A DNA stretch of 8,711 nt from a bacterium (GTDB taxonomy: Bacteria; JAMCPX01). The notes under the pieces are model-generated. The model ran no database searches. It saw only the letters and a list, made by a program, of their open reading frames with translations, and was not told the DNA's origin. Below are positions 1-7,875 of this stretch, in pieces. Location: assembly GCA_021815065.1 (NCBI GenBank), contig JAKAHI010000039.1, positions 1 through 8,711 of the forward strand. Reading direction: 5' to 3'. The translations under genes and the position numbers were made by a program. Position 1 is the stretch's first letter, and every line of letters starts with the position of its first letter.

Positions 1-647
1 GCAGCATAAAACATCGAACCGCCGGCGCCGAAGAAAGAGTTGTTATAGAACAGTCTGCCGCCGGTTGTTACACCCCCGGGTGTATTGTGGAGCTCGGAAT
101 CTACCTCACTGCCTGCAAAACCGTCCAATCCGAACCCGTAAATATTGTTCAGCATCAGTTCCATGCCGTCATACTGATCGCTCGCTACCCCGAAATAACT
201 ATAAACCCTGCCGAGCTTTATCCTGAGAGGGAGCTGTTTCGGCGTATAGTTAAGATAGGCATAGGCAAAATCGGTATTCGCTCTCTGTGCGTACTGACTG
301 GTGAGCAAATCATAGTTGAGCCATCCCGAAGCCTCGATACTCAGATCGTTTTTTAAAACGGGATATTTAAAGTTTAAGTCCTCGTAGAATGGCAGGTAAT
401 TATTATCCGTGTTGTTAACGTTTAATCCATACGTACTCAGATAGGTGCTTGAGTTGAGGGTAAAGGGCGGGGAAGCCGTGTTACCGGACACCTGGGGTAA
501 AGACGGAGAAGGGAGTGAAGATGGAACAGTCAATGATTCCGGCAGGGGGATTACGGCTGGTCCGGCATTGCCGGATTGTGCAGCCATAAGGGCTGCAGGG
601 CTAACAACGAGTGCTAATAAAAGTATAAATGCGGTCACTGTTTTCAT
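1..647 (-). CDS. Predicted outer-membrane beta-barrel (porin-like) protein, N-terminal part; C-terminus outside window
   Basis: The frame begins at the ATG at 647 and stays open for 215 codons to the left edge, so the protein is partial. It starts with a lysine at residue 2, a hydrophobic core at about residues 6-20, and a likely signal peptidase I site near residues 22-23 (LMA/AQ), so export to the envelope is well supported. Residues 30-62 form a Pro/Ser-rich linker. From about residue 63 the chain shows short alternating polar/aromatic stretches rich in Tyr, Asn and Gly (e.g. IEASGWLNYDLL, FAYAYLNYT, RIKLGRVYSYFGVA), as in transmembrane beta-strands of Gram-negative outer-membrane proteins. 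No prepilin cleavage motif is present, so it is not a pilin although it sits where pilA follows pilR in Geobacter. I do not recognise a specific family or substrate. It lies 94 nt after pilR on the same strand with no terminator seen between them, so read-through is possible. The start is supported by a strong Shine-Dalgarno sequence. Confidence 0.8.
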   Translation of the reverse strand, partial: MKTVTAFILLLALVVSPAALMAAQSGNAGPAVIPLPESLTVPSSLPSPSLPQVSGNTASPPFTLNSSTYLSTYGLNVNNTDNNYLPFYEDLNFKYPVLKNDLSIEASGWLNYDLLTSQYAQRANTDFAYAYLNYTPKQLPLRIKLGRVYSYFGVASDQYDGMELMLNNIYGFGLDGFAGSEVDSELHNTPGGVTTGGRLFYNNSFFGAGGSMFYA

Positions 648-651
648 TTTG

Positions 652-658
652 CCTCCTT
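652..658 (-). promoter_or_regulatory. Shine-Dalgarno of the outer-membrane protein gene
   Basis: On the minus strand AAGGAGG lies 4 nt before the ATG at 647 (AAGGAGG-CAAA-ATG). It is the best ribosome binding site in the window and fixes the start codon. It suggests high translation, as expected for an abundant envelope protein. Confidence 0.8.
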
Positions 659-695
659 CACGTTTTGTTTAGGCTTCAATCAAACATATCCATGG

Positions 696-723
696 TTTAT
701 TGGCAATGAATATATGAATTCAA
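696..723 (-). promoter_or_regulatory. Weak sigma-70-type promoter candidate for the outer-membrane protein gene
   Basis: In the 94-nt gap after pilR, a -35-like TTGAAT (718-723, minus strand) is followed after 16 nt by a -10-like AATAAA (696-701), each matching four of six consensus bases. This would give a leader of about 40 nt. The region is AT-rich, so chance matches are likely. I found no GG-N10-GC sigma-54 element, although PilR is encoded next door. There is also no hairpin plus T-tract to stop transcription coming out of pilR. Confidence 0.25.
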
Positions 724-741
724 ATGATAAATCAAGCTTTC

Positions 742-2124
742 TCAACCCAAAATATTATATTTTTTTATTCTGTATCTGAGCGAGCGCATGGGAATACCAA
801 GGAGTGAGCATGCCTTTGTCCTGTCTCCTGAACACGATTTCAGCGCCTCTTCTATGAGACTTTTTTCAATGGTATTCAGGAGGTTATCTATAACACCGTT
901 GAACCTGACGGCTATATCGTTCAGGGTATACCCTTTATCCCGGCTCTCCATGACCGTGTGCATGATATCTGGCGGCAGGGATTCCGGGAGTATAACCGGC
1001 GAAGACTCGATGGCAACAGCCCGTTCGACGATATTTTCGAGTTCCCGGACATTGCCGGGATAATAATAGCTTTTCAGGATATCGATAGTTTCTTTTGAAA
1101 AATCTTTTACACCTTTCCCGAACTCCTTGTTGTATTTGTCCAGGAAATATCTTGCAAGGGGAAGGATGTCGTCTTTTCTTTCCCGCAATGGTTTCATTTC
1201 TATCTGAATGACGTTCAACCGGTAAAAAAGATCCTCCCTGAACCTCGAATTTTTAACCAGTTCTTTGAGATTTTTATTTGTTGCAGATATGATCCTTACA
1301 TCCACGGCGTATTCGGCGGTATCCCCGATGGGTTTAATCATTTTATCCTGAATGGCCCTCAGCAGCTTCACCTGCGCCTGGAGCGGCAATTCGCTTATTT
1401 CATCGAGAAAAACAGTCCCGCCGTCGGCTTCGATAAAAAGCCCCTTTTTGTTTTCGACGGCACCGGTGAATGCCCCCCTTTTATGACCGAACAATTCGCT
1501 TTCCACGAGGTTTTCCGGTATTGCTCCGCAGTTGATGGGTATAAAGGGTTTGTTTTTTCTCGTGCCTTGGTAATGCACCGCTCTGGCAACCAGTTCTTTG
1601 CCGGTGCCGGATTCACCGTAAATAAGCACGTTTGTCTTTGTATCCTTTACCCTTTCTATCAGATTAAAAACCTCCTGCATTGCGTTGCTTACCCCGATGA
1701 TGTCCCATTTCCCATCCATTATGCCGAGCTTTTGTTTCAGCATTATATTTTCATGCTCGATCCTCTGGCTCTCCAGTGCGCGGCGTATGCGCAGTCTGAG
1801 ATCGTCGATGTTGAATGGTTTCGTTATATAATCATACGCACCGAGTTTTATTGCTTCTATGGCTGTCTCGATGGTCCCGAACGCCGTGATCATGATTATC
1901 TTTACGTCCGGGTGCAGTTCTTTGGCTTTTTTCAAAAGCTCCAGTCCGTTTATCGCAGGCATCATAAGATCCGTTATGATGAGATCGAAGAAACTCTCTT
2001 TCAGGAGCAGCAGGGCATCAGCGCCGTCTTTTGCACAGGTAACATTGTACCGTTCCCGTTTAAGGATAAGTTCCAAAAACTCGCGCATACTTTTATCATC
2101 ATCAACAATAAGTATATTTATCAT
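742..2124 (-). CDS. pilR: Type IV pilus response regulator PilR, sigma-54-dependent transcriptional activator (NtrC family)
   Basis: This 460-aa protein has the full NtrC-type layout. A receiver domain (about 1-115) carries the acidic pair D8/D9, phosphoacceptor D52, T80 and K102. A sigma-54-interacting AAA+ domain (about 141-370) has Walker A GESGTGKE (170-177), the sigma-54 contact loop GAFTGA (217-222), Walker B GGTVFLDE (235-242) and the FREDLFYRL segment (296-304). A Fis-type helix-turn-helix lies at about 421-458 (GDRTKACSLLGIPMRSLRYRIKKY). The intact GAFTGA loop implies real sigma-54 activation. The gene follows pilS by 20 nt, with AAAGG six nt before the ATG. In known systems phosphorylated PilR activates the pilin promoter; here no pilin gene lies in the window, so its targets are elsewhere or unknown. 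All key residues are intact. Assignment to PilR rather than a generic NtrC-like regulator rests on the pilBTCS context. Confidence 0.92.
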   Translation of the reverse strand: MINILIVDDDKSMREFLELILKRERYNVTCAKDGADALLLLKESFFDLIITDLMMPAINGLELLKKAKELHPDVKIIMITAFGTIETAIEAIKLGAYDYITKPFNIDDLRLRIRRALESQRIEHENIMLKQKLGIMDGKWDIIGVSNAMQEVFNLIERVKDTKTNVLIYGESGTGKELVARAVHYQGTRKNKPFIPINCGAIPENLVESELFGHKRGAFTGAVENKKGLFIEADGGTVFLDEISELPLQAQVKLLRAIQDKMIKPIGDTAEYAVDVRIISATNKNLKELVKNSRFREDLFYRLNVIQIEMKPLRERKDDILPLARYFLDKYNKEFGKGVKDFSKETIDILKSYYYPGNVRELENIVERAVAIESSPVILPESLPPDIMHTVMESRDKGYTLNDIAVRFNGVIDNLLNTIEKSLIEEALKSCSGDRTKACSLLGIPMRSLRYRIKKYNILG

Positions 2125-2144
2125 GTTGTGCCTTTCTCTCTTTT

Positions 2145-3785
2145 TTACAAAGGTAATTCAAGGGTAACCGTTGTACCCTTGTTTTTCACACTGGTTATGC
2201 CCAGGGTGCCGTTATGCTGCTCAACGATGGCCTGTACTACCGGAAGGCCCAGGCCCGTTCCTCCCGGATTTTTTGTCCAGAAGGGTTCCAGGGACAATCT
2301 CGTTTCATTCTCTTCCATACCCTCTCCGGTATCTTTGACCGATAGTACAGCACGGCTGCCTTTTACCTCACACTCTATGCTAATACTGCCTTTGTCTCTT
2401 ATGGCATGAATAGCATTCAGGACAAGGTTGAGCAATACCTGTTTCAATTTTAGTTTATCCGCCCGTATCGTTATGTTGTTTTGTACGGTCGTTTGCAATT
2501 GAACAAGCGGGTTATAATCGCCCCTCCTGGAAATATTCTCGAACACCTCGTCTATGAGCTGCCTGACCGCGACGCCGTCCTGAATATTGGTAACGGGCCT
2601 GGCCATGGAGAGGAACTCGGTTACAAGATTGTTAATCCGGTCAACCTCCCGGAATATCAATTCCAGGGGTTTATCATATTCGCTCTTGCCTTTCAGGTCT
2701 TCCATCAGGAGCTGAACGGCCCCGCTGATCGAAGCCAGGGGGTTGCGTATTTCATGGGCCACGCTTGCCGCAAGCCTGCCCGCCGTTGCAAGGATGTCTG
2801 CTCTTTTCAGCTTTGCCTCCATTTTTTTCATCTCGGTCAGGTCCTGAAACGTTACAACAGTACCGATGACGCTGCCGGCATCGCCATGCAGATTCGATAT
2901 GTTATAACCGGTCTGTATAATACTGCCGTCCTTTCTCCTGATGGTCATTTCGTTCCTTTTCAAAGGAGAGGTGCTGAATTGAATGCCCGTCATTATATCA
3001 TTTATATTTTTCCCGATAATCTCATCAGGCTTATAACCCGTTATTCGTGCTGCGGCCGGGTTCACCGTGCTTATGGTAAACTGTTCGTCCAGGGTAATCA
3101 GGCCCGAATCTATGCTGTTGATGATGATCGTATGGAGGTTTGTGAGCTGCTTCAGATCGATACTGCTTATCGACAATGCCCTTCTCGCCTTCAAGAGGCT
3201 CCCGCCGAGAAACGCACTCAGCACACCGACGATAAAGGTCGTGGAGATATAGGTTATAAGGTTGAGAAACACGTCCCGTACAAGGTGGTTTGCTTCAGAG
3301 GGGGGAATGAAAGCCGGGGCCAGCCGGTAAAATTGAATATCAACGAGTATTCCGTAGAGTATGGCAGAAACGGATGCGAATATGAGACCGCCTTTTTTGG
3401 ATAAAAGGAGTCCTCCCTCTATAGCAACGAAAAGGTACAGAAACGTATAGATGCTGTCGATGCCGCCGGTCGCTATAACCAGGGCAGAAACGAAGACAGC
3501 GTCCCATGCTGTTGCTACGTATGCTATGCCTGCGAGGTTTCTTTGTTTTCTTAAGAAGACCAGTTCGGCAATACTTACGACGTACAGGACAACGACAAGG
3601 ATAACGAGCGGGGAGAGCCACGGGGCGCTGTGGAAGATGATTTTATGCTGATAGGTTAACGCCGCTCCGCCGATAAGGATTGTAACAATGATAATCCGTA
3701 ACCACGTAGCCCAGGAGAGCCTGTTTAAAAGCTCCTGCTGTTCTATTGAGATTTCATCGGGCTGCTTTGCTACGGCATTGCTCAT
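2145..3785 (-). CDS. pilS: Type IV pilus sensor histidine kinase PilS
   Basis: This 546-aa membrane kinase has an N-terminal region with about six hydrophobic segments (roughly residues 29-46, 57-78, 88-106, 111-128, 132-150 and 171-195), as in PilS proteins. A cytoplasmic PAS domain follows (about 215-325), then a HisKA domain with H-box HEIRNPL and phospho-accepting H344. The HATPase domain has N-box N457, G1-box DTGEG (485-489), the F-box around PFWTK (501-505) and G2-box GGTGLGL (508-514). It should autophosphorylate and pass phosphate to PilR, encoded just downstream. In Pseudomonas the PilS membrane region senses pilin level in the inner membrane; that role is inferred here. Its ATG overlaps the pilC stop codon by one base (TAATG) and no clear Shine-Dalgarno sequence precedes it, so its translation probably depends on ribosomes finishing pilC. 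Confidence 0.92.
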   Translation of the reverse strand: MSNAVAKQPDEISIEQQELLNRLSWATWLRIIIVTILIGGAALTYQHKIIFHSAPWLSPLVILVVVLYVVSIAELVFLRKQRNLAGIAYVATAWDAVFVSALVIATGGIDSIYTFLYLFVAIEGGLLLSKKGGLIFASVSAILYGILVDIQFYRLAPAFIPPSEANHLVRDVFLNLITYISTTFIVGVLSAFLGGSLLKARRALSISSIDLKQLTNLHTIIINSIDSGLITLDEQFTISTVNPAAARITGYKPDEIIGKNINDIMTGIQFSTSPLKRNEMTIRRKDGSIIQTGYNISNLHGDAGSVIGTVVTFQDLTEMKKMEAKLKRADILATAGRLAASVAHEIRNPLASISGAVQLLMEDLKGKSEYDKPLELIFREVDRINNLVTEFLSMARPVTNIQDGVAVRQLIDEVFENISRRGDYNPLVQLQTTVQNNITIRADKLKLKQVLLNLVLNAIHAIRDKGSISIECEVKGSRAVLSVKDTGEGMEENETRLSLEPFWTKNPGGTGLGLPVVQAIVEQHNGTLGITSVKNKGTTVTLELPL

Positions 3786-4996
3786 TAATGAACGGTACTT
3801 GCGATCTTGAAGATCGGCAGATACATTGCGACAACCAGTCCACCAATAATAACGCCGAGGAACACGATCAGAAGAGGCTCTATCAGGGATGTCATCGCAG
3901 CCACGGCAGAGTCCACCTCTTCATCATAGAAGTCCGCTATCTTCGACAGCATCGCATCCATATTACCGGTGGCCTCTCCAACGGATATCATCTGGACCAC
4001 CATACCCGGGAAAACCTTGGTCTGGCCGAGGGGCTCGGCAATGGTTTTACCGGCAGCAATACTCTCCCGTGCTTTCATGATCGCATTTTCTACGACCTGA
4101 TTACCGGAGGTACGGGCAACAATCTCCAGTCCGTCCATGATAGGCACACCGCTTGATATCATGGTCGACAATGTCCTTGTAAAACGTGCGACCGCATTCT
4201 TACGTATGATATCGCCGAAAACGGGCATTTTTAATAAAAGTCCGTCTATAATCAGCTTGCCGTTCCCCGTATGATAATAAGAACGGACGGCGACGAAAAC
4301 GGCTATCATGCCGATAATGATGTAGAATATATAGTGCTTCAGGAAATTGCTCAGATCCATAACGAATTGGGTTGGAGCCGGCAGAGCCGCGCCGACATCC
4401 GAGAACATCTTTGCAAAGACAGGGATAACGAAGAGGAGCAAAATAGCAACAGCACCTGCTGCAACAGACATAACAACAATAGGGTATATCATTGCTCCCT
4501 TTACCCTGCCTTTTAATTTTTCCGCCTTTTCAATGTACGTTGCAAGCCGAGCAAGAATTGCATCGAGCATACCGCCGACCTCACCTGCTGCCACAAGGTT
4601 GGAATACAGGGAATCAAAGGTATCCGGATGCTTTTTGAGAGCAGCTGCAAACGTCGAACCGCCTTCGATAGAGTTCTTTATATCTTTAATGGTTTTCTGG
4701 AATGTCTTGTTTTCCTGCTGGGATCCCAGGATGTCAAGGCACTGGACAAGAGGAAGACCCGCATCGATCATCGTTGCGAACTGTCTCGTAAAAATCGACA
4801 GTTCTTTTCCTCCAACCTTCTCCCTGAATATATTGAGCTTCCCGAAATCAAAGGCGGCTTTTTTTTCTTTTATATTGATGGGCCTGATATCCTGCTGCCT
4901 GAGCAATGCGATGACGGAAGATTCACTCTGCGCATCTATATTGCCCTTTACAACCTCGCCTGTTTTCTTCATACCTTCCCATGTAAAAACAGCCAT
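3785..4996 (-). CDS. pilC: Type IV pilus inner-membrane platform protein PilC
   Basis: This 403-aa protein has the duplicated type II secretion F (T2SF) architecture and the usual family length. The first cytoplasmic repeat begins near residue 68 (FTRQFATMIDAGLPL) and leads into a membrane segment at about 168-194. The second repeat begins near 271 (FTRTLSTMISSGVPI) and leads into a C-terminal membrane segment at about 373-394. A further hydrophobic stretch lies at about 221-238. PilC is the inner-membrane hub on which PilB and PilT act to polymerise or depolymerise pilin. The ATG at 4996 is preceded by GGAGGT with a 5-nt spacer, 13 nt after the pilT stop. The homologous T2SS protein GspF is excluded by the neighbouring pilT, pilS and pilR. 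Confidence 0.95.
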   Translation of the reverse strand: MAVFTWEGMKKTGEVVKGNIDAQSESSVIALLRQQDIRPINIKEKKAAFDFGKLNIFREKVGGKELSIFTRQFATMIDAGLPLVQCLDILGSQQENKTFQKTIKDIKNSIEGGSTFAAALKKHPDTFDSLYSNLVAAGEVGGMLDAILARLATYIEKAEKLKGRVKGAMIYPIVVMSVAAGAVAILLLFVIPVFAKMFSDVGAALPAPTQFVMDLSNFLKHYIFYIIIGMIAVFVAVRSYYHTGNGKLIIDGLLLKMPVFGDIIRKNAVARFTRTLSTMISSGVPIMDGLEIVARTSGNQVVENAIMKARESIAAGKTIAEPLGQTKVFPGMVVQMISVGEATGNMDAMLSKIADFYDEEVDSAVAAMTSLIEPLLIVFLGVIIGGLVVAMYLPIFKIASTVH

Positions 4997-5001
4997 TGTT
5001 T

Positions 5002-5007
5002 ACCTCC
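5002..5007 (-). promoter_or_regulatory. Shine-Dalgarno of pilC
   Basis: GGAGGT on the minus strand sits five nt before the pilC ATG, within a 13-nt spacer (CCGGAGGTAAACA) directly after the pilT stop codon. The pilB-pilT spacer has the same length and shares the core CCGGAGGT. Confidence 0.8.
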
Positions 5008-5009
5008 GG

Positions 5010-6137
5010 TTAAAAACTTTTCTGAACGTTCTGCATCCTCGCCTGTGCCTGGACCGATGGCGGTAATGTTGTTCCCGCCTGCAGCATCTGTTTAAGCTCT
5101 TCAAGGTCCGTTGAATACATCGTTGCGTCGTCAACGGTGATAAGTTTCCTCTGATACAGGCTGTACAATGCCTGGTTCATGGTCTGCATGCCGAATTTCG
5201 CCTGTCCTACCTGCATGTGTGAATATATTTGGTGCACCTTTTCTTCCCGTATAAGGTTTCTGACCGCCGGTGTCGGTATCAATACCTCTGCTGCAAGGGC
5301 CCTTCCGGGTTGATTGTACTTCGGTATCAGCGACTGTGACAGAACACCTTCGAGTACAAACGAGAGCTGTGCCCTTACCTGCGGCTGCTGGTGAGGCGGG
5401 AAAGCATCGATAACCCTGTTTATCGTCTGGACCGCCGAATTCGTATGCAGGGTCGCAAGCACAAGGTGTCCTGTCTCGGCTGTATTTAAGGCGGCCTCGA
5501 TGGTCTCGAGATCCCTCATTTCACCGATGAGCACCACATCCGGGTCCTGACGCAAAATGTATTTCAATGCGGTTGAGAAATTCTTGGTATCTGCCCCTAC
5601 CTCCCGCTGGTTTACCACGCAATTTTTATGCGGATGCAAATACTCGATGGGATCCTCTATGGTAATGATATGTTCGTGCCTGTCCTCGTTTATTTTCGCT
5701 ATGATGGAAGCGAGTGTTGTGGTTTTTCCACTGCCCGTGGGTCCTGTAACAAGGATTAATCCCCTTGCCTTCTTGGTAAGCTCTGCAACGACCGGAGGCA
5801 GTCCAAGCTCTTCAAAACTCAAAATCTTGAAAGGAATAGTCCGGAATGCCCCTGCGACTGCGCCTCTCTGCATAAACATGTTCGCCCTGAACCTGCTCAG
5901 GCCCTTTACCCCGAAGGAAAGGTCCAATTCGTTGTCCTGCTCAAATTTCTGCTTCTGGGCATCCGTCAGTATGCTGTAGCAGAGCTGTTTTGTTTCGGTT
6001 GCGGTGAGAGGCGGTACTTTCAACGGCGTCAATTCGCCGTCAATTCTCAACTGCGGGGGGCTGCCCGTCGTGACGTGCAGATCGCTTGCCCCTTTCTCTA
6101 TCATCACTTTCAACAACTGGTGCAGATTAAAACTCAT
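5010..6137 (-). CDS. pilT: Type IV pilus retraction ATPase PilT
   Basis: A 375-aa secretion ATPase of the PilT branch. Positions here are counted from a GTG two codons upstream; subtract 2 for the chosen start. Walker A is GPTGSGKT (134-141), the Asp box includes IEDPIEY (162-168), Walker B is VVLIGEMRD (203-211) with E208, and the His box is TGHLVLATLHTN (224-235). The C-terminal motif AVRNLIRE (293-300) is a one-residue variant of AIRNLIRE, the hallmark needed for retraction in PilT; it separates this protein from PilB and, with the absence of a cysteine motif, makes the call firm. PilT removes pilin subunits from the pilus base and so drives twitching. Start: the in-frame GTG at 6143 overlaps the Shine-Dalgarno sequence and cannot serve it, whereas ATG 6137 lies four nt after GGAGGT. 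Of the several PilT paralogues known in Geobacter, the one in the pilB operon is called pilT4. Confidence 0.94.
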   Translation of the reverse strand: MSFNLHQLLKVMIEKGASDLHVTTGSPPQLRIDGELTPLKVPPLTATETKQLCYSILTDAQKQKFEQDNELDLSFGVKGLSRFRANMFMQRGAVAGAFRTIPFKILSFEELGLPPVVAELTKKARGLILVTGPTGSGKTTTLASIIAKINEDRHEHIITIEDPIEYLHPHKNCVVNQREVGADTKNFSTALKYILRQDPDVVLIGEMRDLETIEAALNTAETGHLVLATLHTNSAVQTINRVIDAFPPHQQPQVRAQLSFVLEGVLSQSLIPKYNQPGRALAAEVLIPTPAVRNLIREEKVHQIYSHMQVGQAKFGMQTMNQALYSLYQRKLITVDDATMYSTDLEELKQMLQAGTTLPPSVQAQARMQNVQKSF

Positions 6138-6141
6138 TTCC

Positions 6142-6147
6142 ACCTCC
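6142..6147 (-). promoter_or_regulatory. Shine-Dalgarno that decides the pilT start
   Basis: GGAGGT on the minus strand is followed by GGAA and then ATG at 6137. The competing GTG at 6143-6141 overlaps this element, so the ATG is the only start it can serve. The 13-nt spacer ACCGGAGGTGGAA begins directly after the pilB stop. Confidence 0.8.
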
Positions 6148-6150
6148 GGT

Positions 6151-7842
6151 TTAATCTTTTGCTGTAACCCTTACGACTTCATCTATCGTCGTCAGTCCTT
6201 TTTTAAGCAAGTCTATCGCGCTCTGCCGCATCGTCATCATTCCGAGCCGTATGGCTTCCTTCTTTATTTCATTAGCAGATGCACCTGCCAATATCAACTC
6301 CCGTATTTCTTCCGCGATGGTGAGGATTTCGTAGACCGCTATTCTGCCTTTGTATCCGGTATTACTGCAGTTATTGCAGCCTTTCCCTTTATAGGTCTTG
6401 GTGGTTTTTGCCTCTGCCTCGGACATGCCGATGTCCGTGAGAAATTTTTTCTCTATATCGATTTCTTCCTTGCATTTATCGCATATTTTTCTCATCAACC
6501 TCTGTGCAAGTATCGCATGGACAGACGAAGCGACAAGGAACGGTTCAATACCCATGTTCAGCAGCCGGTTGATCGTACTCGGTGCATCGTTCGTGTGAAT
6601 GGTCGACAGGACGAGGTGGCCGGTCAGTGCCGCTTTCACGGCTATTTCCGCGGTTTCATAATCCCGGATCTCTCCGACCATGATGATATTGGGGTCCTGC
6701 CTGAGAAACGACCGCAGCGATGCCGCAAAATTTAACCCGATTTCTTCGTGCATCTGCACCTGATTAACACCCGGTATATTGTACTCGACCGGATCCTCGG
6801 CAGTGGACACATTTTTGGAAATCTGGTTCAGTTCGGAAAGCGCGGAATAAAGCGTCGTGGTCTTCCCGCTGCCGGTCGGTCCTGTCACGAGGACCATACC
6901 GTACGGCTTGTGTACGGCATCTTTAAAGTCCTTGAGCTGCTTTTCGTTAAACCCCAGCTTCGTCATATCGAGCTGCAGATTCGATTTGTCCAGCAACCGG
7001 AGAACAATCTTTTCCCCGAACAGTGTCGGCAGGACCGACACACGGAAATCTATGTCCTTCCCGTCCGCATACCGAATCTTGATCCTTCCGTCCTGCGGCC
7101 TTCTCCTCTCGGCTATATCCAGTTTTGACATAATCTTTAATCTGGATGCTATGGCGTTTTTCAAAGAAATGGGCGGCTTCATTATTTCATACAACATTCC
7201 GTCTATTCTAAACCGGATCCTGAAAGCTTTCTCATACGGCTCTACGTGTATATCGCTTGCTCCCTTTTTTATCGCATCATTCAGGACCGAGTTTACCAGC
7301 TTGATGACCGGAGCCTCTTCACTTGCCTTCTCGAGAGATTTTACGTCGATATTGTCGTCATCACCGATAACCTCATATTCCTCTGCTGCTTCGTCCATAA
7401 TATCCTGATAATCCGTCGACACTTCAAAATATTTTTCTATGGATTTCTTTATGGCGGTTTCTGTTGCCGCAACGAACTCGACATTGTATCCGGTCAGGAA
7501 TTTAATCTCGTCGATAACGGAGAGGTTGGTCGGATCGGACGTCGCAACGATGAGGGTCGAACCGGTCTGGTTAACGGGGACGATAAGATGTTTTCTCGCT
7601 ATGTTCTCGGGGATCTTCCTTACGACCTCTTTATCTATTTCGAATTCATCGAGATTTATGGCCGGAACATTATACTGTTTACTCAGGAAAGACAACAGTT
7701 CCTCGTCCGTGACAAACCCCAGCTTCGTAAGGCTCGACCCGAGTCTTCCGCCTCCGGCTTTTTGCTCTTCTATGGCCTTTTTAAGCTGTTCCGGCGTTAT
7801 TAAGTTTTCCTTAACGAGCAGCTCTCCCAATCTCGACGTCAT
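6151..7842 (-). CDS. pilB: Type IV pilus assembly ATPase PilB with N-terminal MshEN (c-di-GMP-type) domain
   Basis: A 563-aa assembly ATPase (Geobacter PilB is of similar size). The N-terminal MshEN domain has two 24-residue motifs, residues 4-27 (RLGELL..Q) and 33-56 (RLGSSL..Q), separated by five residues; such tandem motifs bind cyclic di-GMP in MshE. A strongly acidic linker at about 143-176 leads to the ATPase core: Walker A GPTGSGKT (321-328), Asp box AEDPVEY (348-354), Walker B IIMVGEIRD (386-394) with E391, and His box TGHLVLSTIHTN (408-419). A zinc-type tetracysteine, C454/C457 and C489/C492, is typical of PilB/GspE. PilB hydrolyses ATP at PilC to add pilin subunits. Start: the frame stays open to an ATG at 7914, but that extension is translated promoter DNA and lacks a ribosome site. 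ATG 7842 matches the usual PilB N-terminus (MTSRLGELL) and has AAGGGGG eight nt upstream. Confidence 0.95.
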   Translation of the reverse strand: MTSRLGELLVKENLITPEQLKKAIEEQKAGGGRLGSSLTKLGFVTDEELLSFLSKQYNVPAINLDEFEIDKEVVRKIPENIARKHLIVPVNQTGSTLIVATSDPTNLSVIDEIKFLTGYNVEFVAATETAIKKSIEKYFEVSTDYQDIMDEAAEEYEVIGDDDNIDVKSLEKASEEAPVIKLVNSVLNDAIKKGASDIHVEPYEKAFRIRFRIDGMLYEIMKPPISLKNAIASRLKIMSKLDIAERRRPQDGRIKIRYADGKDIDFRVSVLPTLFGEKIVLRLLDKSNLQLDMTKLGFNEKQLKDFKDAVHKPYGMVLVTGPTGSGKTTTLYSALSELNQISKNVSTAEDPVEYNIPGVNQVQMHEEIGLNFAASLRSFLRQDPNIIMVGEIRDYETAEIAVKAALTGHLVLSTIHTNDAPSTINRLLNMGIEPFLVASSVHAILAQRLMRKICDKCKEEIDIEKKFLTDIGMSEAEAKTTKTYKGKGCNNCSNTGYKGRIAVYEILTIAEEIRELILAGASANEIKKEAIRLGMMTMRQSAIDLLKKGLTTIDEVVRVTAKD

Positions 7843-7850
7843 GGCATTAA

Positions 7851-7857
7851 CCCCCTT
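7851..7857 (-). promoter_or_regulatory. Shine-Dalgarno of pilB
   Basis: AAGGGGG on the minus strand, eight nt before the ATG at 7842, is a purine-rich site one base off AAGGAGG. It supports this start over the ATG at 7914, which is preceded only by ACCTTGT. Confidence 0.6.
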
Positions 7858-7875
7858 GATCTCTGTTTTGAAATG

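Noticed and set aside
87..672. Plus-strand open frames at 87-356 and 445-672
   Set aside because: They are antisense to the barrel protein gene, whose signal peptide and ribosome site show the minus strand is the coding one.
715..739. Short palindromes TGAATTCA and AAGCTT after pilR as a terminator
   Set aside because: They are short, AT-rich and self-complementary without a loop or a following T-tract on the transcribed strand, so they do not form a credible intrinsic terminator.
1483..2409. 308-codon open frame on the plus strand across pilR and the end of pilS
   Set aside because: It is antisense to two intact, well-conserved genes, crosses their boundary and has no recognisable domain; its length reflects the codon bias of the minus-strand genes.
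2481..3404. 307-codon open frame on the plus strand inside pilS
   Set aside because: Fully antisense to the kinase, with no domain and no convincing ribosome site; treated as a shadow.
4859..4866. Run of eight A residues in the pilC coding strand (codons 44-46), a potential slippage site
   Set aside because: The frame is intact on both sides and gives a normal PilC; nothing suggests a functional alternative product in either shifted frame.
6004..6735. 243-codon plus-strand open frame across the pilT/pilB junction
   Set aside because: Antisense to conserved ATPase coding sequence on both sides; no protein family recognised.
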